Origin: Antedon mediterranea
Taxonomy: Eukaryota; Echinodermata; Crinoidea; Comatulida; Antedonidae
Length of the DNA: 64,000 bases
NCBI RefSeq assembly: GCF_964355755.1
Contig: NC_092676.1
Location: forward strand, 12,446,288-12,510,287
Reading direction: 5' to 3'
This document shows, one piece after another, positions 50,801 through 64,000 of this stretch. Position numbers and translations under genes: made by a program. Each line of letters begins with the position of its first letter. The first letter of the stretch is position 1. The notes beneath the pieces are model-generated. The model saw only the letters and a list, made by a program, of their open reading frames with translations. It ran no database searches and was not told the origin of the DNA.

Positions 50801-52856
50801 AAATCGCATTTAGAGACGTTTTAGACCATTTTGTGCATTTTGGTAAAACTTTTCACACAAAAACATCAAATTGCACAAAATAGCTTAATATCGTGTTTGA
50901 AAACGTTTTAAACCATTTTGAGCATGTCGATAAAACTTTTCACATAAAAATATCAAAGTGCACAGAATAGCTTCAAATCGCATTTGGAGACGTTTTAGAC
51001 CATTTTGTGCATTTTGGTAAAACTTTTCACACAAAAACATCAAATTGCACAAAATAGCTTAATATCGTGTTTGAAAACGTTTTAAACCATTTTGAGCATG
51101 TCGATAAAACTTTTCACTCAAAAATATCAAAGTGCACAGAATATCTTCAAATCGCATTTAGAGACGTTTTAGACCATTTTGTGCATTTTCAAAAAATTTG
51201 TTAACATAAAAAGACCAAAGTGTTTAGAATATCTCCAAATCGCATTTGGAGACGTTTTAGACCATTTTGTGTTTTTCGAAAAAACTTTTCACACAAAAAC
51301 ATCAAAGTGTACAAAATTGCTTCAAATCGCATTTGGAGACGTTTTAGACCATTTTGTGCATTTTGGTAAAACTTTTCACACAAAAACATCAAAATTCACA
51401 AAATAGCTTAATATCGTGTTTGAAAACGTTTTAAACCATTTTGAGCATGTCGATAAAACTTTTCACTCAAAAATATCAAAGTGCACAGAATATCTTCAAA
51501 TCGCATTTAGAGACGTTTTAGACCATTTTGTGCATTTCGAAAAAAATTGTTAACATAAAAAGACCAAAGTGTTTAGAATATCTCCAAATCGCATTTGGAG
51601 ACGTTTTAGACCATTTTGCGCATTTCGATGAAACTTGGTTACACAAAAACATCAAAGTGCTTAAAATCACATTTAAAACCGTTTTAGAGCGTTTTGAGCA
51701 TTTCGATAAACTTTTCAAACAAAAACATCAAAGTGTACAAAATAGCTTCAAATCGTATTTGGAGACGTTTTAGACCATTTTGTGCGTTTCGATGAATCTT
51801 GGTTACACAAAAACATCAAAGTGCTTAAAATCACATTTAAAACCGTTTTAGTGCATTTTGAGCATTTCGATAAAACTTTTCACACAAAAACATCAAAGTG
51901 CACAAAATAGCTTCAAATCGCATTTAGAGATGTTTTAGACCATTTTGTGCGTTTCGATAAAACTTTTCACACAAAAACATCAAATTGCACAAAATAGCTT
52001 AATATCGTGTTTGAAAACGTTTTAGACCATTTTGAGCATGTCGATAAAACTTTTCACACAAAAACATAAAAGTGCACAAAATAGCTTCAAATCGCATTTA
52101 GAGATGTTTTAGACCATTTTGTGCGTTTCGATAAAACTTTTCACACAAAAACATCAAATTGCACAAAATAGCTTAATATCGTGTTTGAAAACGTTTTAGA
52201 CCATTTTGAGCATGTCGATAAAACTTTTCACACAAAAACATAAAAGTGCACAGAATAGCTTCAAATCGCATTTGGAGACGTTTTAGACCATTTTGTGCAT
52301 TTCGAAAAAACTTTTTAACATAAAAACACCAAAGTGCTTAGAATAGCTTCAAATCGCATTTGGAGACGTTTTAGACCATTTTGTGCATTTCGATGAAACT
52401 TGGTTACACAAAAACATCAAAGTGCTTAAAATCACATTTGAAACCGTTATAGAGCATTTTTAGCATTTCGATAAAACTTTTCACACAAAAACATCAAAGT
52501 GTACAAAATAGCTTCAAATCACATTTGAAACCGTTTTAGACCATTTTGAGCATTTCGATAAAACTTTTCACACAAAAACATCAAAGTGTACAGAATAGCT
52601 TCAAATCGCATTTGGAGACGTTTTAGACCATTTTGTGCATTTCGATGAAACTTGGTTACACAAAAACATCAAAGTGCTTAAAATCACATTTGAAACCGTT
52701 TTAGAGCATTTTTAACATTTCGATAATACTTTTCACACAAAAACATCAAAGTGTACAAAATAGCTTCAAATCACATTTGAAACCGTTTTAGACCATATTG
52801 AGCATTTCGATAAAACTTTTCACACAAAAACATCAAAGTGTACAAAATAGCTTCAA
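47860..52856 (+). repeat. Large block P, copy 3
   Basis: Matches copy 2 at offset 33483 or 33482 before the insertion site and 32852 after. A 1-nt deletion in the A/T run near 48385 (GAAAAAATTGTT) changes the offset by one. Very few other differences are visible, for example T at 17925 against C at 50777. Confidence 0.82.
49858..49861. other. Empty insertion site, paralogue 2
   Basis: Second single-TTAA paralogue of the filled site. The left flank aligns at offset 33482 and the right flank at 32852, again a difference of 630 bp. The surrounding kilobases are almost base-identical to those around the filled site. Confidence 0.92.
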
Positions 52857-53911
52857 ATCGCATTTGGAGACGTTTTAGACCATTTTGTGCATTTCGATGA
52901 AACTTGGTTACACAAAAACATCAAAGTGCTTAAAATCACATTTGAAAGCGTTTTAGAGCATTTTTAGCATTTCGATAATACTTTTCACACAAAAACATCA
53001 AAGTGCACAAAATAGCATCAAATCGCATTTAGAGATGTTTTAGACCATTTTGTGCATTTCGATAAAACTTTTCACACAAAAACATCAAATTGCACAAAAT
53101 AGCTTAATACCGTGTTTGAAATCATTTTAAACCATTTTGAGCATGTCGATAAAACTTTTCACACAAAAACATCAAAGTGTTTAGAATATCTCCAAATCGC
53201 ATTTGGAGACGTTTTAGACCATTTTGTGCATTTCGATGAAACTTGGTTACACAAAAACATCAAAGTGCTTAAAATCACATTTGAAACCGTTTTAGAGCAT
53301 TTTGAGCATTTCGATAAAACTTTTCAAACAAAAACATCAAAGTGTACAAAATAGCTTCAACTCACATTTGAAACCGTTTTAGACCATTTTGAGCATTTCG
53401 ATAAAACTTTTCACACAAAAACATCAAAGTGTACAAAATAGCTTCAAATCGCATTTGGAGACGTTTTAGACCATTTTGTGCATTTCGATGAAACTTGGTT
53501 ACACAAAAACATCAAAGTGCTTAAAATCACATTTGAAACCGTTTTAGAGCATTTTTAGCATTTCGATAATACTTTTCACACAAAACATCAAAGTGTACAA
53601 AATAGCTTCAAATCGCATTTGGAGACGTTTTAGACCATTTTGTGCATTTCGATGAAACTTGGTTACACAAAAACATCAAAGTGCTTAAAATCACATTTGA
53701 AACCGTTTTAGACCATTTTGAGCATTTCGATAAAACTTTTCACACAAAAAAATCAAAGTGCACAAAATAGCTTCAAATCGCATTTGGGGACGTTTTAGAC
53801 TATTTTGTGCATTTCGAAAAAAATTGTTAACATAAAAAGACCAAAGTGTTTAGAATATCTCCAAATCGCATTTGGAGACGTTTTAAACCATTTTGTGCAT
53901 TTCGATGGAAC

Positions 53912-55150
53912 TTGGTTACACAAAAACATCAAAGTGCTTAAAATCACATTTAAAACCGTTTTAGAGCATTTTTAGCATTTCGATAAAACTTTTCACACAA
54001 AAACATCAAAGTGTACAAAATAGCTTCAAATCGCATTTAGAGAGGTTTTAGACAATTTTGTGCATTTCGATAAAACTTTTCACACAAAAACATCAAAGTG
54101 TACAAAATAGCTTCAAATTGCATTTAGAGACGTTTTAGACCATTTTGTGCATTTCGATAAAACTTTTCACACAAAAACATCAAATTGCACAAAATCGTTT
54201 TAAACCATTTTAAATCGTTTTAAACCATTTTGAGCATGTCGATAAAACTTTTCACAAAAAACATCAAAGTGCACAGAATAGCTTCAAATTGCATTTGGAG
54301 ACGTTTTAGAGCATTTTGTGCATTTCGATAAAATGTGTTAACATAAAAAGACCAAAGTGTTTAGAATATCTTCAAATCACATTTGGAGACGTTTTAGACC
54401 ATTTTTTGCATTTCGATGAAACTTGGTTACACAAAAACATCAAAGTGCTTAAAATCACATTTGAAACCGTTTTAGAGCATTTTGAGCATTTCGATAAAAC
54501 TTTTCACACAAAAACATCAAAGTGTACAAAATAGCTTCAAATCGCATTTAGAGACGTTTTAGACCATTTTTTGCATTTCGATGAAACTTGGTTACACAAA
54601 AACATCAAAGTGCTTAAAATCACATTTAAAACCGTTTTAGAGCATTTTTAGCATTTCGATAAAACTTTTCACACAAAAACATCAAAGTGTACAAAATAGC
54701 TTCAAATCGCATTTAGAGAGGTTTTAGACAATTTTGTGCATTTCGATAAAACTTTTCACACAAAAACATCAAAGTGTACAAAATACCTTCAAATTGCATT
54801 TAGAGACGTTTTAGACCATTTTGTGCATTTCGATAAAACTTTTCACACAAAAACATCAAATTGCACAAAATCGTTTTAAACCATTTTAAATCGTTTTAAA
54901 CCATTTTGAGCATTTCGATAAAACTTTTCACAAAAAACATCAAAGTGCACAGAATAGCTTCAAATTGCATTTGGAGACGTTTTAGAGCATTTTGTGCATT
55001 TCGATAAAATGTGTTAACATAAAAAGACCAAAGTGTTTAGAATATCTTCAAATCACATTTGGAGACGTTTTAGACCATTTTTTGCATTTCGATGAAACTT
55101 GGTTACACAAAAACATCAAAGTGCTTAAAATCACATTTGAAACCGTTTTA
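53912..55150 (+). repeat. Tandem run of the 676-bp higher-order unit
   Basis: Unit starts are at 54335 and 55011. This is the counterpart of 21060-22300 at offset 32852, and it keeps the same private variants, such as ATACCTTCAAATTG near 54783. Confidence 0.85.
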
Positions 55151-57881
55151 GACCATTTTGAGCGTTTCGATAAAACTTTTCACACAAAAACATCAAAGTG
55201 CACAAAATAGCTTCAAATCGCATTTGGAGACGTTTTAGACTATTTTGTGCATTTCGAAAAAATTTGTTAACATAAAAAGACCAAAGTGTTTAGAATATCT
55301 CCAAATCGCATTTGGAGACGTTTTAAACCATTTTGTGCATTTCGATGGAACTTGGTTACACAAAAACATCAAAGTGCTTAAAATCACATTTAAAACCGTT
55401 TTAGAGCATTTTGAGCATTTCGATAAAACTTTTCACACAAAAACATCAAAGTGTACAAAATAGCTTCAAATCGCATTTAGAGACGTTTTAGACCATTTTG
55501 TGCATTTTGATAAAACTTTTCACACAAAAACATCAAATTGCACAAAATAGCTTAATATTGTGTTTGAAAACGTTTTAAACCATTTTGAGCATGTCGATAA
55601 AACTTTTCACACAAAAATATCAAAGTGCCCAGAATATCTTCAAATCGCATTTAGAGACGTTTTAGACCATTTTGTGCATTTCGAAAAAATTTGTTAACAT
55701 AAAAAGACCAAAGTGTTTAGATTATCTCCAAATCGCATTTGGAGACGTTTTAGACCATTTTGTGTTTTTCGAAAAAACTTTTCACACAAAAACATCAAAG
55801 TGTACAAAATTGCTTCAAATCGCATTTAGAGAGGTTTTAGACCATTTTGTGCATTTCGATAAAACTTTTCACACAAAAACATCAAAGTGCACAGAATATC
55901 TTAATACCGTGTCTGAAATCGTTTTAAACCATTTTGAGCATGTCGATAAAACTTTTCACACAAAAACATCAAAGTGCACAGAATATCTTCAAATCGCATT
56001 TGGAGACGTTTTAGACCATTTTGTGCATTCCGATGAAACTTGGTTACACAAAAACATCAAAGTGCTTAAAATCACATTTGAAACCGTTTTAGAGCATTTT
56101 TAGCATTTCGATAATACTTTTCACACAAAAACATCAAAGTGTACAAAATAGCTTCAAATCGCATTTGGAGACGTTTTAGACCATTTTGTGCATTTCGATG
56201 AAACTTGGTTACACAAAAACATCAAAGTGCTTAAAATCACATTTGAAACCGTTTTAGACCATTTTGAGCATTTCGATAAAACTTTTCACACAAAAAAATC
56301 AAAGTGCACAAAATAGCTTCAAATCGCATTTGGGGACGTTTTAGACTATTTTGTGCATTTCGAAAAAATTTGTTAACATAAAAAGACCAAAGTGTTTAGA
56401 ATATCTCCAAATCGCATTTGGAGACGTTTTAAACCATTTTGTGCATTTCGATGGAACTTGGTTACACAAAAACATCAAAGTGCTTAAAATCACATTTAAA
56501 ACCGTTTTAGAGCATTTTTAGCATTTCGATAAAACTTTTCACACAAAAACATCAAAGTGTACAAAATAGCTTCAAATCACATTTGAAACCGTTTTAGACC
56601 ATTTTGAGCATTTCGATAAAACTTTTCACACAAAAACATTAAAGTGTACAAAATAGCTTCAAATCGCATTTGGAGACGTTTTAGACCATTTTGTGCATTT
56701 CGATGAAACTTGGTTACACAAAAACATCAAAGTGCTTAAAATCACATTTGAAACCGTTTTAGAGCATTTTTAGCATTTCGATAAATACTTTTCACACAAA
56801 AACATCAAGGTGTACAAAATAGCTTCAAATCGCATTTGGAGACGTTTTAGACCATTTTGTGCATTTCGATGAAACTTGGTTACAAAAAAACATCAAAGTG
56901 CTTAAAATCACATTTGAAACCGTTTTAGACCATTTTGAGCATTTCGATAAAACTTTTCACACAAAAACATCAAATTGCACAAAATAGCTTAATATCGTGT
57001 TTGAAAACGTTTTAGACCATTATGAGCATGTCGATAAAACTTTTCACACAAAAACATAAAAGTGAACAGAATAGCTTCAAATTGCATTTGGAGACCTTTT
57101 AGAGCATTTTGTGCATTTCGATAAAATGTGTTAATATAAAAAGACCAAAGTGTTTAGAATATCTTCAAATCACATTTGGAGACGTTTTAGACCATTTTTT
57201 GCATTTCGATGAAACTTGGTTACACAAAAACATCAAAGTGCTTAAAATCACATTTAAAACCGTTTTAGAGCATTTTGAGCATTTCGATAAAACTTTTGAC
57301 ACAAAAACATCAAAGTGTACAAAATAGCTTCAAATCGAATTTAGAGAGGTTTTATACCATTTTGTGCATTTCGATAAAACTTTTCACAAAAAAACATCAA
57401 AGTGTACAAAATAACTTCAAATCGCATTTAGAGACGTTTTAGACCATTTTGTGCATTTTGATAAAACTTTTCACACAAAAACATCAAATTGCACAAAATA
57501 GCTTAATACCGTGTTTGAAATCGTTTTAAACCATTTTGAGCATGTCGATAAAACTTTTCACAAAAAAACATCAAAGTGCACCGAATAGCTTCAAATCGCA
57601 TTTGGAGACGTTTTAAACCATTTTGTGCATTTCGATAAAACTTTTCACATAAAAACATGAAAGTGTACAAAATAGCTTCAAATCGCATTTAGAGACGTTT
57701 TAGACCATTTTGGGCATTTCGATGAAACTTAGTTACACAAATACATAAAAGTCCTTAAAATCACATTTCAAACCGTTTTAGAGCATTTTGAGCATTTCGT
57801 TAAAACTTTTCACACAAAAACATCAAAGTGCACAAAATAGCTTCAAATCGCATTTAGAGATGTTTTAGACCATTTTGTGCA

Positions 57882-60833
57882 ATTCGATAAAACTTTTCAC
57901 ACAAAAACATCAAATTGCACAAAATAGCTTAATATCGTGTTTGAAAACGTTTTAGACCATTTTGAGCATGTCGATAAAACTTTTCACACAAAAACATAAA
58001 AGTGAACAGAATAGCTTCAAATTGCATTTGGAGACGTTTTAGAGCATTTTGTGCATTTCGATAAAATGTGTTAACATAAAAAGACCAAAGTGTTTAGAAT
58101 ATCTTCAAATCACATTTGGAGACGTTTTAGACCATTTTTTGCATTTCGATGAAACTTGGTTTCACAAAAACATCAAAGTGCTTAAAATCACATTTAAAAC
58201 CGTTTCAGAGCATTTTGAGCATTTCGATAAAACTTTTCACACAAAAACATCAAAGTTTACAAAATAGCTTCAAATCGCATTTAGAGAGGTTTTAGACCAT
58301 TTTGTGCATTTCGATAAAACTTTTCACACAAAAACATCAAAGTGTACAAAATAACTTCAAATCGCATTTAGAGACGTTTTAGACCATTTTGTGCATTTTG
58401 ATAAAACTTTTCACACAAAAACATCAAAGTGCACAAAATAGCTTCAAATCGCATTTAGAGATGTTTTAGACCATTTTGTGCATTTCGATAAAACTTTTCA
58501 CACAAAAACATCAAATTGCACAAAATAGCTTAATACCGTGTTTGAAATCGTTTTAAACCATTTTGAGCATGTCGATAAAACTTTTCACAAAAAAACATCA
58601 AAGTGCACAGAATAGCTTCAAATCGCATTTGGAGACGTTTTAAACCATTTTGTGCATTTCGATAAAACTTTTCACATAAAAACATCAAAGTGTCCAAAAT
58701 AGCTTCAAATCGCATTTAGAGACGTTTTAGACCATTTTGGGCATTTATAAAAGTGCTTAAAATCACATTTCAAACCGTTTTAGAGCATTTTGAGCATTTC
58801 GATAAAACTTTTCACACAAAAACATCAAAGTGCACAAAATAGCTTCAAATCGCATTTAGAGATGTTTTAGACCATTTTGTGCATTTCGATAAAACTTTTC
58901 ACACAAAAACATAAAAGTGAACAGAATAGCTTCAAATTGCATTTGGAGACGTTTTAGAGCATTTTGTGCATTTCGATAAAATGTGTTAACATAAAAAGAC
59001 CAAAGTGTTTAGAATATCTTCAAATCACATTTGGAGACGTTTTAGACCATTTTTGGCATTTCGATGAAACTTGGTTACACAAAAACATCAAAGTGCTTAA
59101 AATCACATTTAAAACCGTTTTAGAGCATTTTGAGCATTTCGATAAAACTTTTCACACAAAAACATCAAAGTGTACAAAATAGCTTCAAATCGCATTTAGA
59201 GAGGTTTTAGACCATTTTGTGCATTTCGATAAAACTTTTCACACAAAAACATCAAAGTGTACAAAATAACTTCAAATCGTATTTAGAGACGTTTTAGACC
59301 ATTTTGTGCATTTTGATAAAACTTTTCACACAAAAACATCAAATTGCACAAAATAGCTTAATATCGTGTTTGAAAACGTTTTAAACCATTTTGAGCATGT
59401 CGATAAAACTTTTCACACAAAAATATCAAAGTGCACAGAATATCTTCAAATCGCATTTAGAGACGTTTTAGACCATTTTGTGCATTTCGAAAAAATTTGT
59501 TAACATAAAAAGACCAAAGTGTTTAGAATATCTCCAAATCGCATTTGGAGACGTTTTAGACCATTTTGTGTTTTTCGAAAAACTTTTCACACAAAAACAT
59601 CAAAGTGTAGAAAATTGCTTCAAATCGCATTTAGAGACGTTTTAGACCATTTTGTGCATTTCGAAAAAACTTTTTAAAATAAAAACACCAAAGTGCTTAG
59701 AATAGCTTCAAATCGCATTTGGAGACGTTTTAGACCATTTTGTGCATTTCGATGAAACTTGGTTACACAAAAACATCAAAGTGCTTAAAATCACATTTGA
59801 AACCGTTTTAGAGCATTTTGAGCATTTCGATAAAACTTTTCACACAAAAACATCAAAGTGTACAAAATAGCTTAAAATCACATTTGAAACCGTTTTAGAC
59901 TATTTTGAGCATTTCGATAAAACTTTTCACACAAAAACATCAAAGTGTACAAAATAGCTTCAAATCGCATTTGGAGACGTTTTAGACCATTTTGTGCATT
60001 TCGATGAAACTTGGTTACACAAAAACATCAAAGTGCTTAAAATTACATTTGAAAGCGTTTTAGAGCATTTTGAGCATTTCGATAATACTTTTCACACAAA
60101 AACATCAAAGTGTACAAAATAGCTTCAAATCGCATTTGGAGACGTTTTAGACCATTTTGTGCATTTCGATGAAACTTGGTTACACAAAAACATCAAAGTG
60201 CTTAAAATCACATTTGAAACCGTTTTAGACCATTTTGAGCGTGTCGATAAAACTTTTCACACAAAAAAATCAGAGTGCACTAAATAGCTTCAAATCGCAT
60301 TTGGAGACGTTTTAGACCATTTTGTGCATATCGATGAAACTTGGTTACACAAAAACATCAAAGTGCTTAAAATCACATTTGAAATCGTTTTAGACCATTT
60401 TGAGCGTTTCGATAAAACTTTTCACACAAAAAAATCAGAGTGCACAAAATAGCTTCAAATCGCATTTGGAGACGTTTTAGACTATTTTGTGCATTTCGAA
60501 AAAATTTGTTAACATAAAAAGACCAAAGTGTTTAGAATATCTCCAAATCGCATTTGGAGACGTTTTAAACCATTTTGTGCATTTCGATGGAACTTGGTTA
60601 CACAAAAACATCAAAGTGCTTAAAATCACATTTAAAACCGTTTTAGAGCATTTTGAGCATTTCGATAAAACTTTTCACACAAAAACATCAAAGTGTACAA
60701 AATAGCTTCAAATCGCATTTAGAGAGGTTTTAGACCATTTTGTGCATTTCGATAAAACTTTTCACACAAAAACATCAAAGTGTACAAAATAGCTTCAAAT
60801 CGCATTTAGAGACGTTTTAGACCATTTTGTGCA
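57882..60833 (+). repeat. 2952-bp higher-order unit, copy 1 of the second pair
   Basis: Counterpart of 25030-27981 at offset 32852, with the same variants, including the GGGCATTTATAAAAG deletion near 58742. The tandem pair existed before the larger duplication. Confidence 0.8.
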
Positions 60834-63007
60834 TTTCGATAAAACTTTTCACACAAAAACATCAAATTGCACAAAATAGCTTAATATCGTGTTTGAAAAC
60901 GTTTTAGACCATTTTGAGCATGTCGATAAAACTTTTCACACAAAAACATAAAAGTGAACAGAATAGCTTCAAATTGCATTTGGAGACGTTTTAGAGCATT
61001 TTGTGCATTTCGATAAAATGTGTTAACATAAAAAGACCAAAGTGTTTAGAATATCTTCAAATCACATTTGGAGACGTTTTAGACCATTTTTTGCATTTCG
61101 ATGAAACTTGGTTTCACAAAAACATCAAAGTGCTTAAAATCACATTTAAAACCGTTTCAGAGCATTTTGAGCATTTCGATAAAACTTTTCACACAAAAAC
61201 ATCAAAGTTTACAAAATAGCTTCAAATCGCATTTAGAGAGGTTTTAGACCATTTTGTGCATTTCGATAAAACTTTTCACACAAAAACATCAAAGTGTACA
61301 AAATAACTTCAAATCGCATTTAGAGACGTTTTAGACCATTTTGTGCATTTTGATAAAACTTTTCACACAAAAACATCAAAGTGCACAAAATAGCTTCAAA
61401 TCGCATTTAGAGATGTTTTAGACCATTTTGTGCATTTCGATAAAACTTTTCACACAAAAACATCAAATTGCACAAAATAGCTTAATACCGTGTTTGAAAT
61501 CGTTTTAAACCATTTTGAGCATGTCGATAAAACTTTTCACAAAAAAACATCAAAGTGCACAGAATAGCTTCAAATCGCATTTGGAGACGTTTTAAACCAT
61601 TTTGTGCATTTCGATAAAACTTTTCACATAAAAACATCAAAGTGTCCAAAATAGCTTCAAATCGCATTTAGAGACGTTTTAGACCATTTTGGGCATTTAT
61701 AAAAGTGCTTAAAATCACATTTCAAACCGTTTTAGAGCATTTTGAGCATTTCGATAAAACTTTTCACACAAAAACATCAAAGTGCACAAAATAGCTTCAA
61801 ATCGCATTTAGAGATGTTTTAGACCATTTTGTGCATTTCGATAAAACTTTTCACACAAAAACATAAAAGTGAACAGAATAGCTTCAAATTGCATTTGGAG
61901 ACGTTTTAGAGCATTTTGTGCATTTCGATAAAATGTGTTAACATAAAAAGACCAAAGTGTTTAGAATATCTTCAAATCACATTTGGAGACGTTTTAGACC
62001 ATTTTTGGCATTTCGATGAAACTTGGTTACACAAAAACATCAAAGTGCTTAAAATCACATTTAAAACCGTTTTAGAGCATTTTGAGCATTTCGATAAAAC
62101 TTTTCACACAAAAACATCAAAGTGTACAAAATAGCTTCAAATCGCATTTAGAGAGGTTTTAGACCATTTTGTGCATTTCGATAAAACTTTTCACACAAAA
62201 ACATCAAAGTGTACAAAATAACTTCAAATCGTATTTAGAGACGTTTTAGACCATTTTGTGCATTTTGATAAAACTTTTCACACAAAAACATCAAATTGCA
62301 CAAAATAGCTTAATATCGTGTTTGAAAACGTTTTAAACCATTTTGAGCATGTCGATAAAACTTTTCACACAAAAATATCAAAGTGCACAGAATATCTTCA
62401 AATCGCATTTAGAGACGTTTTAGACCATTTTGTGCATTTCGAAAAAATTTGTTAACATAAAAAGACCAAAGTGTTTAGAATATCTCCAAATCGCATTTGG
62501 AGACGTTTTAGACCATTTTGTGTTTTTCGAAAAACTTTTCACACAAAAACATCAAAGTGTAGAAAATTGCTTCAAATCGCATTTAGAGACGTTTTAGACC
62601 ATTTTGTGCATTTCGAAAAAACTTTTTAAAATAAAAACACCAAAGTGCTTAGAATAGCTTCAAATCGCATTTGGAGACGTTTTAGACCATTTTGTGCATT
62701 TCGATGAAACTTGGTTACACAAAAACATCAAAGTGCTTAAAATCACATTTGAAACCGTTTTAGAGCATTTTGAGCATTTCGATAAAACTTTTCACACAAA
62801 AACATCAAAGTGTACAAAATAGCTTCAAATCACATTTGAAACCGTTTTAGACTATTTTGAGCATTTCGATAAAACTTTTCACACAAAAACATCAAAGTGT
62901 ACAAAATAGCTTCAAATCGCATTTGGAGACGTTTTAGACCATTTTGTGCATTTCGATGAAACTTGGTTACACAAAAACATCAAAGTGCTTAAAATTACAT
63001 TTGAAAC
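60834..63007 (+). repeat. 2952-bp higher-order unit, copy 2 of the second pair (incomplete)
   Basis: Counterpart of 27982-30155 at offset 32852, truncated at the same point, with the deletion variant near 61694. Confidence 0.8.
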
Positions 63008-64000
63008 CGTTTTAGACCATTTTGAGCATTTCGATAAAACTTTTCACACAAAAACATCAAAGTGTACAAAATAGCTTCAAATCGCATTTGGAGACGTTTT
63101 AGACCATTTTGTGCATTTCGATGAAACTTGGTTACACAAAAACATCAAAGTGCTTAAAATCACATTTGAAACCGTTTTAGAGCATTTTTAGCATTTCGAT
63201 AATACTTTTCACACAAAACATCAAAGTGTACAAAATAGCTTCAAATCGCATTTGGAGACGTTTTAGACCATTTTGTGCATTTCGATGAAACTTGGTTACA
63301 CAAAAACATCAAAGTGCTTAAAATCACATTTGAAACCGTTTTAGACCATTTTGAGCATTTCGATAAAACTTTTCACACAAAAAAATCAAAGTGCACAAAA
63401 TAGCTTCAAATCGCATTTGGGGACGTTTTAGACTATTTTGTGCATTTCGAAAAAAATTGTTAACATAAAAAGACCAAAGTGTTCAAAATAGCTTCAAATC
63501 GCATTTAGAGACGTTTTAGACCATTTTTTGCATTTCGATGAAACTTGGTTACACAAAATCATCAAAGTGCTTAAAATCACATTTAAAACCGTTTTAGAGC
63601 ATTTTTAGCATTTCGATAAAACTTTTCACACAAAAACATCAAAGTGTACAAAATAGCTTCAAATCGCATTTAGAGAGGTTTTAGACAATTTTGTGCATTT
63701 CGATAAAACTTTTCACACAAAAACATCAAAGTGTACAAAATAGCTTCAAATTGCATTTAGAGACGTTTTAGACCATTTTGTGCATTTCGATAAAACTTTT
63801 CACACAAAAACATCAAATTGCACAAAATCGTTTTAAACCATTTTAAATCGTTTTAAACCATTTTGAGCATTTCGATAAAACTTTTCACAAAAAACATCAA
63901 AGTGCACAGAATAGCTTCAAATTGCATTTGGAGACGTTTTAGAGCATTTTGTGCATTTCGATAAAATGTGTTAACATAAAAAGACCAAAGTGTTTAGAAT

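Larger units (their letters stand above)
49862..63484 (+). repeat. Long near-identical duplication, copy 2
   Basis: Partner of 17010-30632. The match breaks at GTGTTCAAAATAGC (63480) where the first copy has GTGTTTAGAATATC, changing inside a class C monomer into class A. The segment after it, to the window end, resembles 11.9 or 21.7 kb instead. Confidence 0.85.
17010..64000 (+). repeat. Satellite array, right part (78-88 bp monomers)
   Basis: The same satellite family continues on the other side of the insertion, in the same orientation and in register: the bases at 17010 onward resume exactly where the array stopped at 16375 plus one TTAA. The array reaches the right edge of the window without interruption. 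I found no inverted monomers and no other foreign sequence over 30 bp in these 47 kb. Long stretches are near-identical to other parts of the window, for example 17010-30632 to 49862-63484 at a constant offset of 32852 bp. Confidence 0.97.

Noticed and set aside
1-64000. CRISPR array
   Set aside because: There are no short constant repeats separated by unrelated unique spacers. The whole sequence is related monomers with no spacers, and there are no cas genes.
1-64000. Alternative genetic code in which TAG is read through
   Set aside because: Reading TAG as an amino acid would lengthen frames in class A runs, but TAA remains in that frame (AAAATAACTTC variants and GTTAACAT), and class C monomers shift the frame by one, so no long continuous frame results.

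Overview
The window is almost entirely eukaryotic satellite DNA. About 63.4 kb of the 64 kb is one head-to-tail array of an AT-rich repeat with a basic monomer of about 78-88 bp. Every monomer I checked lies in the same orientation. I find no protein-coding gene, tRNA, rRNA, CRISPR array, promoter or bacterial feature. The open frames in the array are by-products of the repeat: they recur with each higher-order copy, usually start at TTG or GTG, stop within two to five monomers, and occur on both strands. The organism cannot be named from this. A long satellite array, a nonautonomous TTAA-type DNA transposon and CpG-decay variants point to an animal or other eukaryote with germline CpG methylation. 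Any narrower guess, such as a marine invertebrate, would rest only on a vague impression of the transposon core.

Monomer level: at least five recurring classes occur. A is 87 bp and begins TTTTCACACAAAAAC. B is 78 bp, begins TTGGTTACAC and lacks about 9 bp in the middle. C is 88 bp, begins with TTGTTAACAT or GTGTTAACAT and carries a perfect 9-bp-arm dyad. D is 87 bp, with a CTTAATACCG or CTTAATATCG centre and GAGCATGTCG near the end. E is 85 bp and carries an internal 20-bp tandem duplication. All share A/T tracts spaced about every 9-10 bp, arranged with approximate dyad symmetry about the monomer centre.

Higher-order level: an eight-monomer unit of 676-677 bp is tandem at 1-1170, 11260-12595, 21060-22300 and 53912-55150, with a seven-monomer 588-bp derivative near 37.3-38.0 kb. 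A 2952-bp unit is tandem at 25.0-30.2 kb and again at 57.9-63.0 kb. Above this lie much larger near-identical duplications: 1.7-6.85 kb matches 14.2-20.0 kb and 47.9-52.9 kb; 7.2-15.3 kb matches 38.0-45.4 kb; 14.4-30.6 kb matches 47.9-63.5 kb. The array is therefore a mosaic of at least three nested scales of amplification, as expected from unequal crossing-over and conversion.

The only non-satellite DNA is a 626-bp insertion at 16380-17005. It is flanked by TTAA target duplications, has imperfect 15-bp terminal inverted repeats and no ORF of note, so it is a nonautonomous piggyBac- or Kolobok-type element. Two paralogous copies of the same satellite position, at 3852-3855 and 49858-49861, are empty with a single TTAA, which fixes the insertion boundaries to the base.
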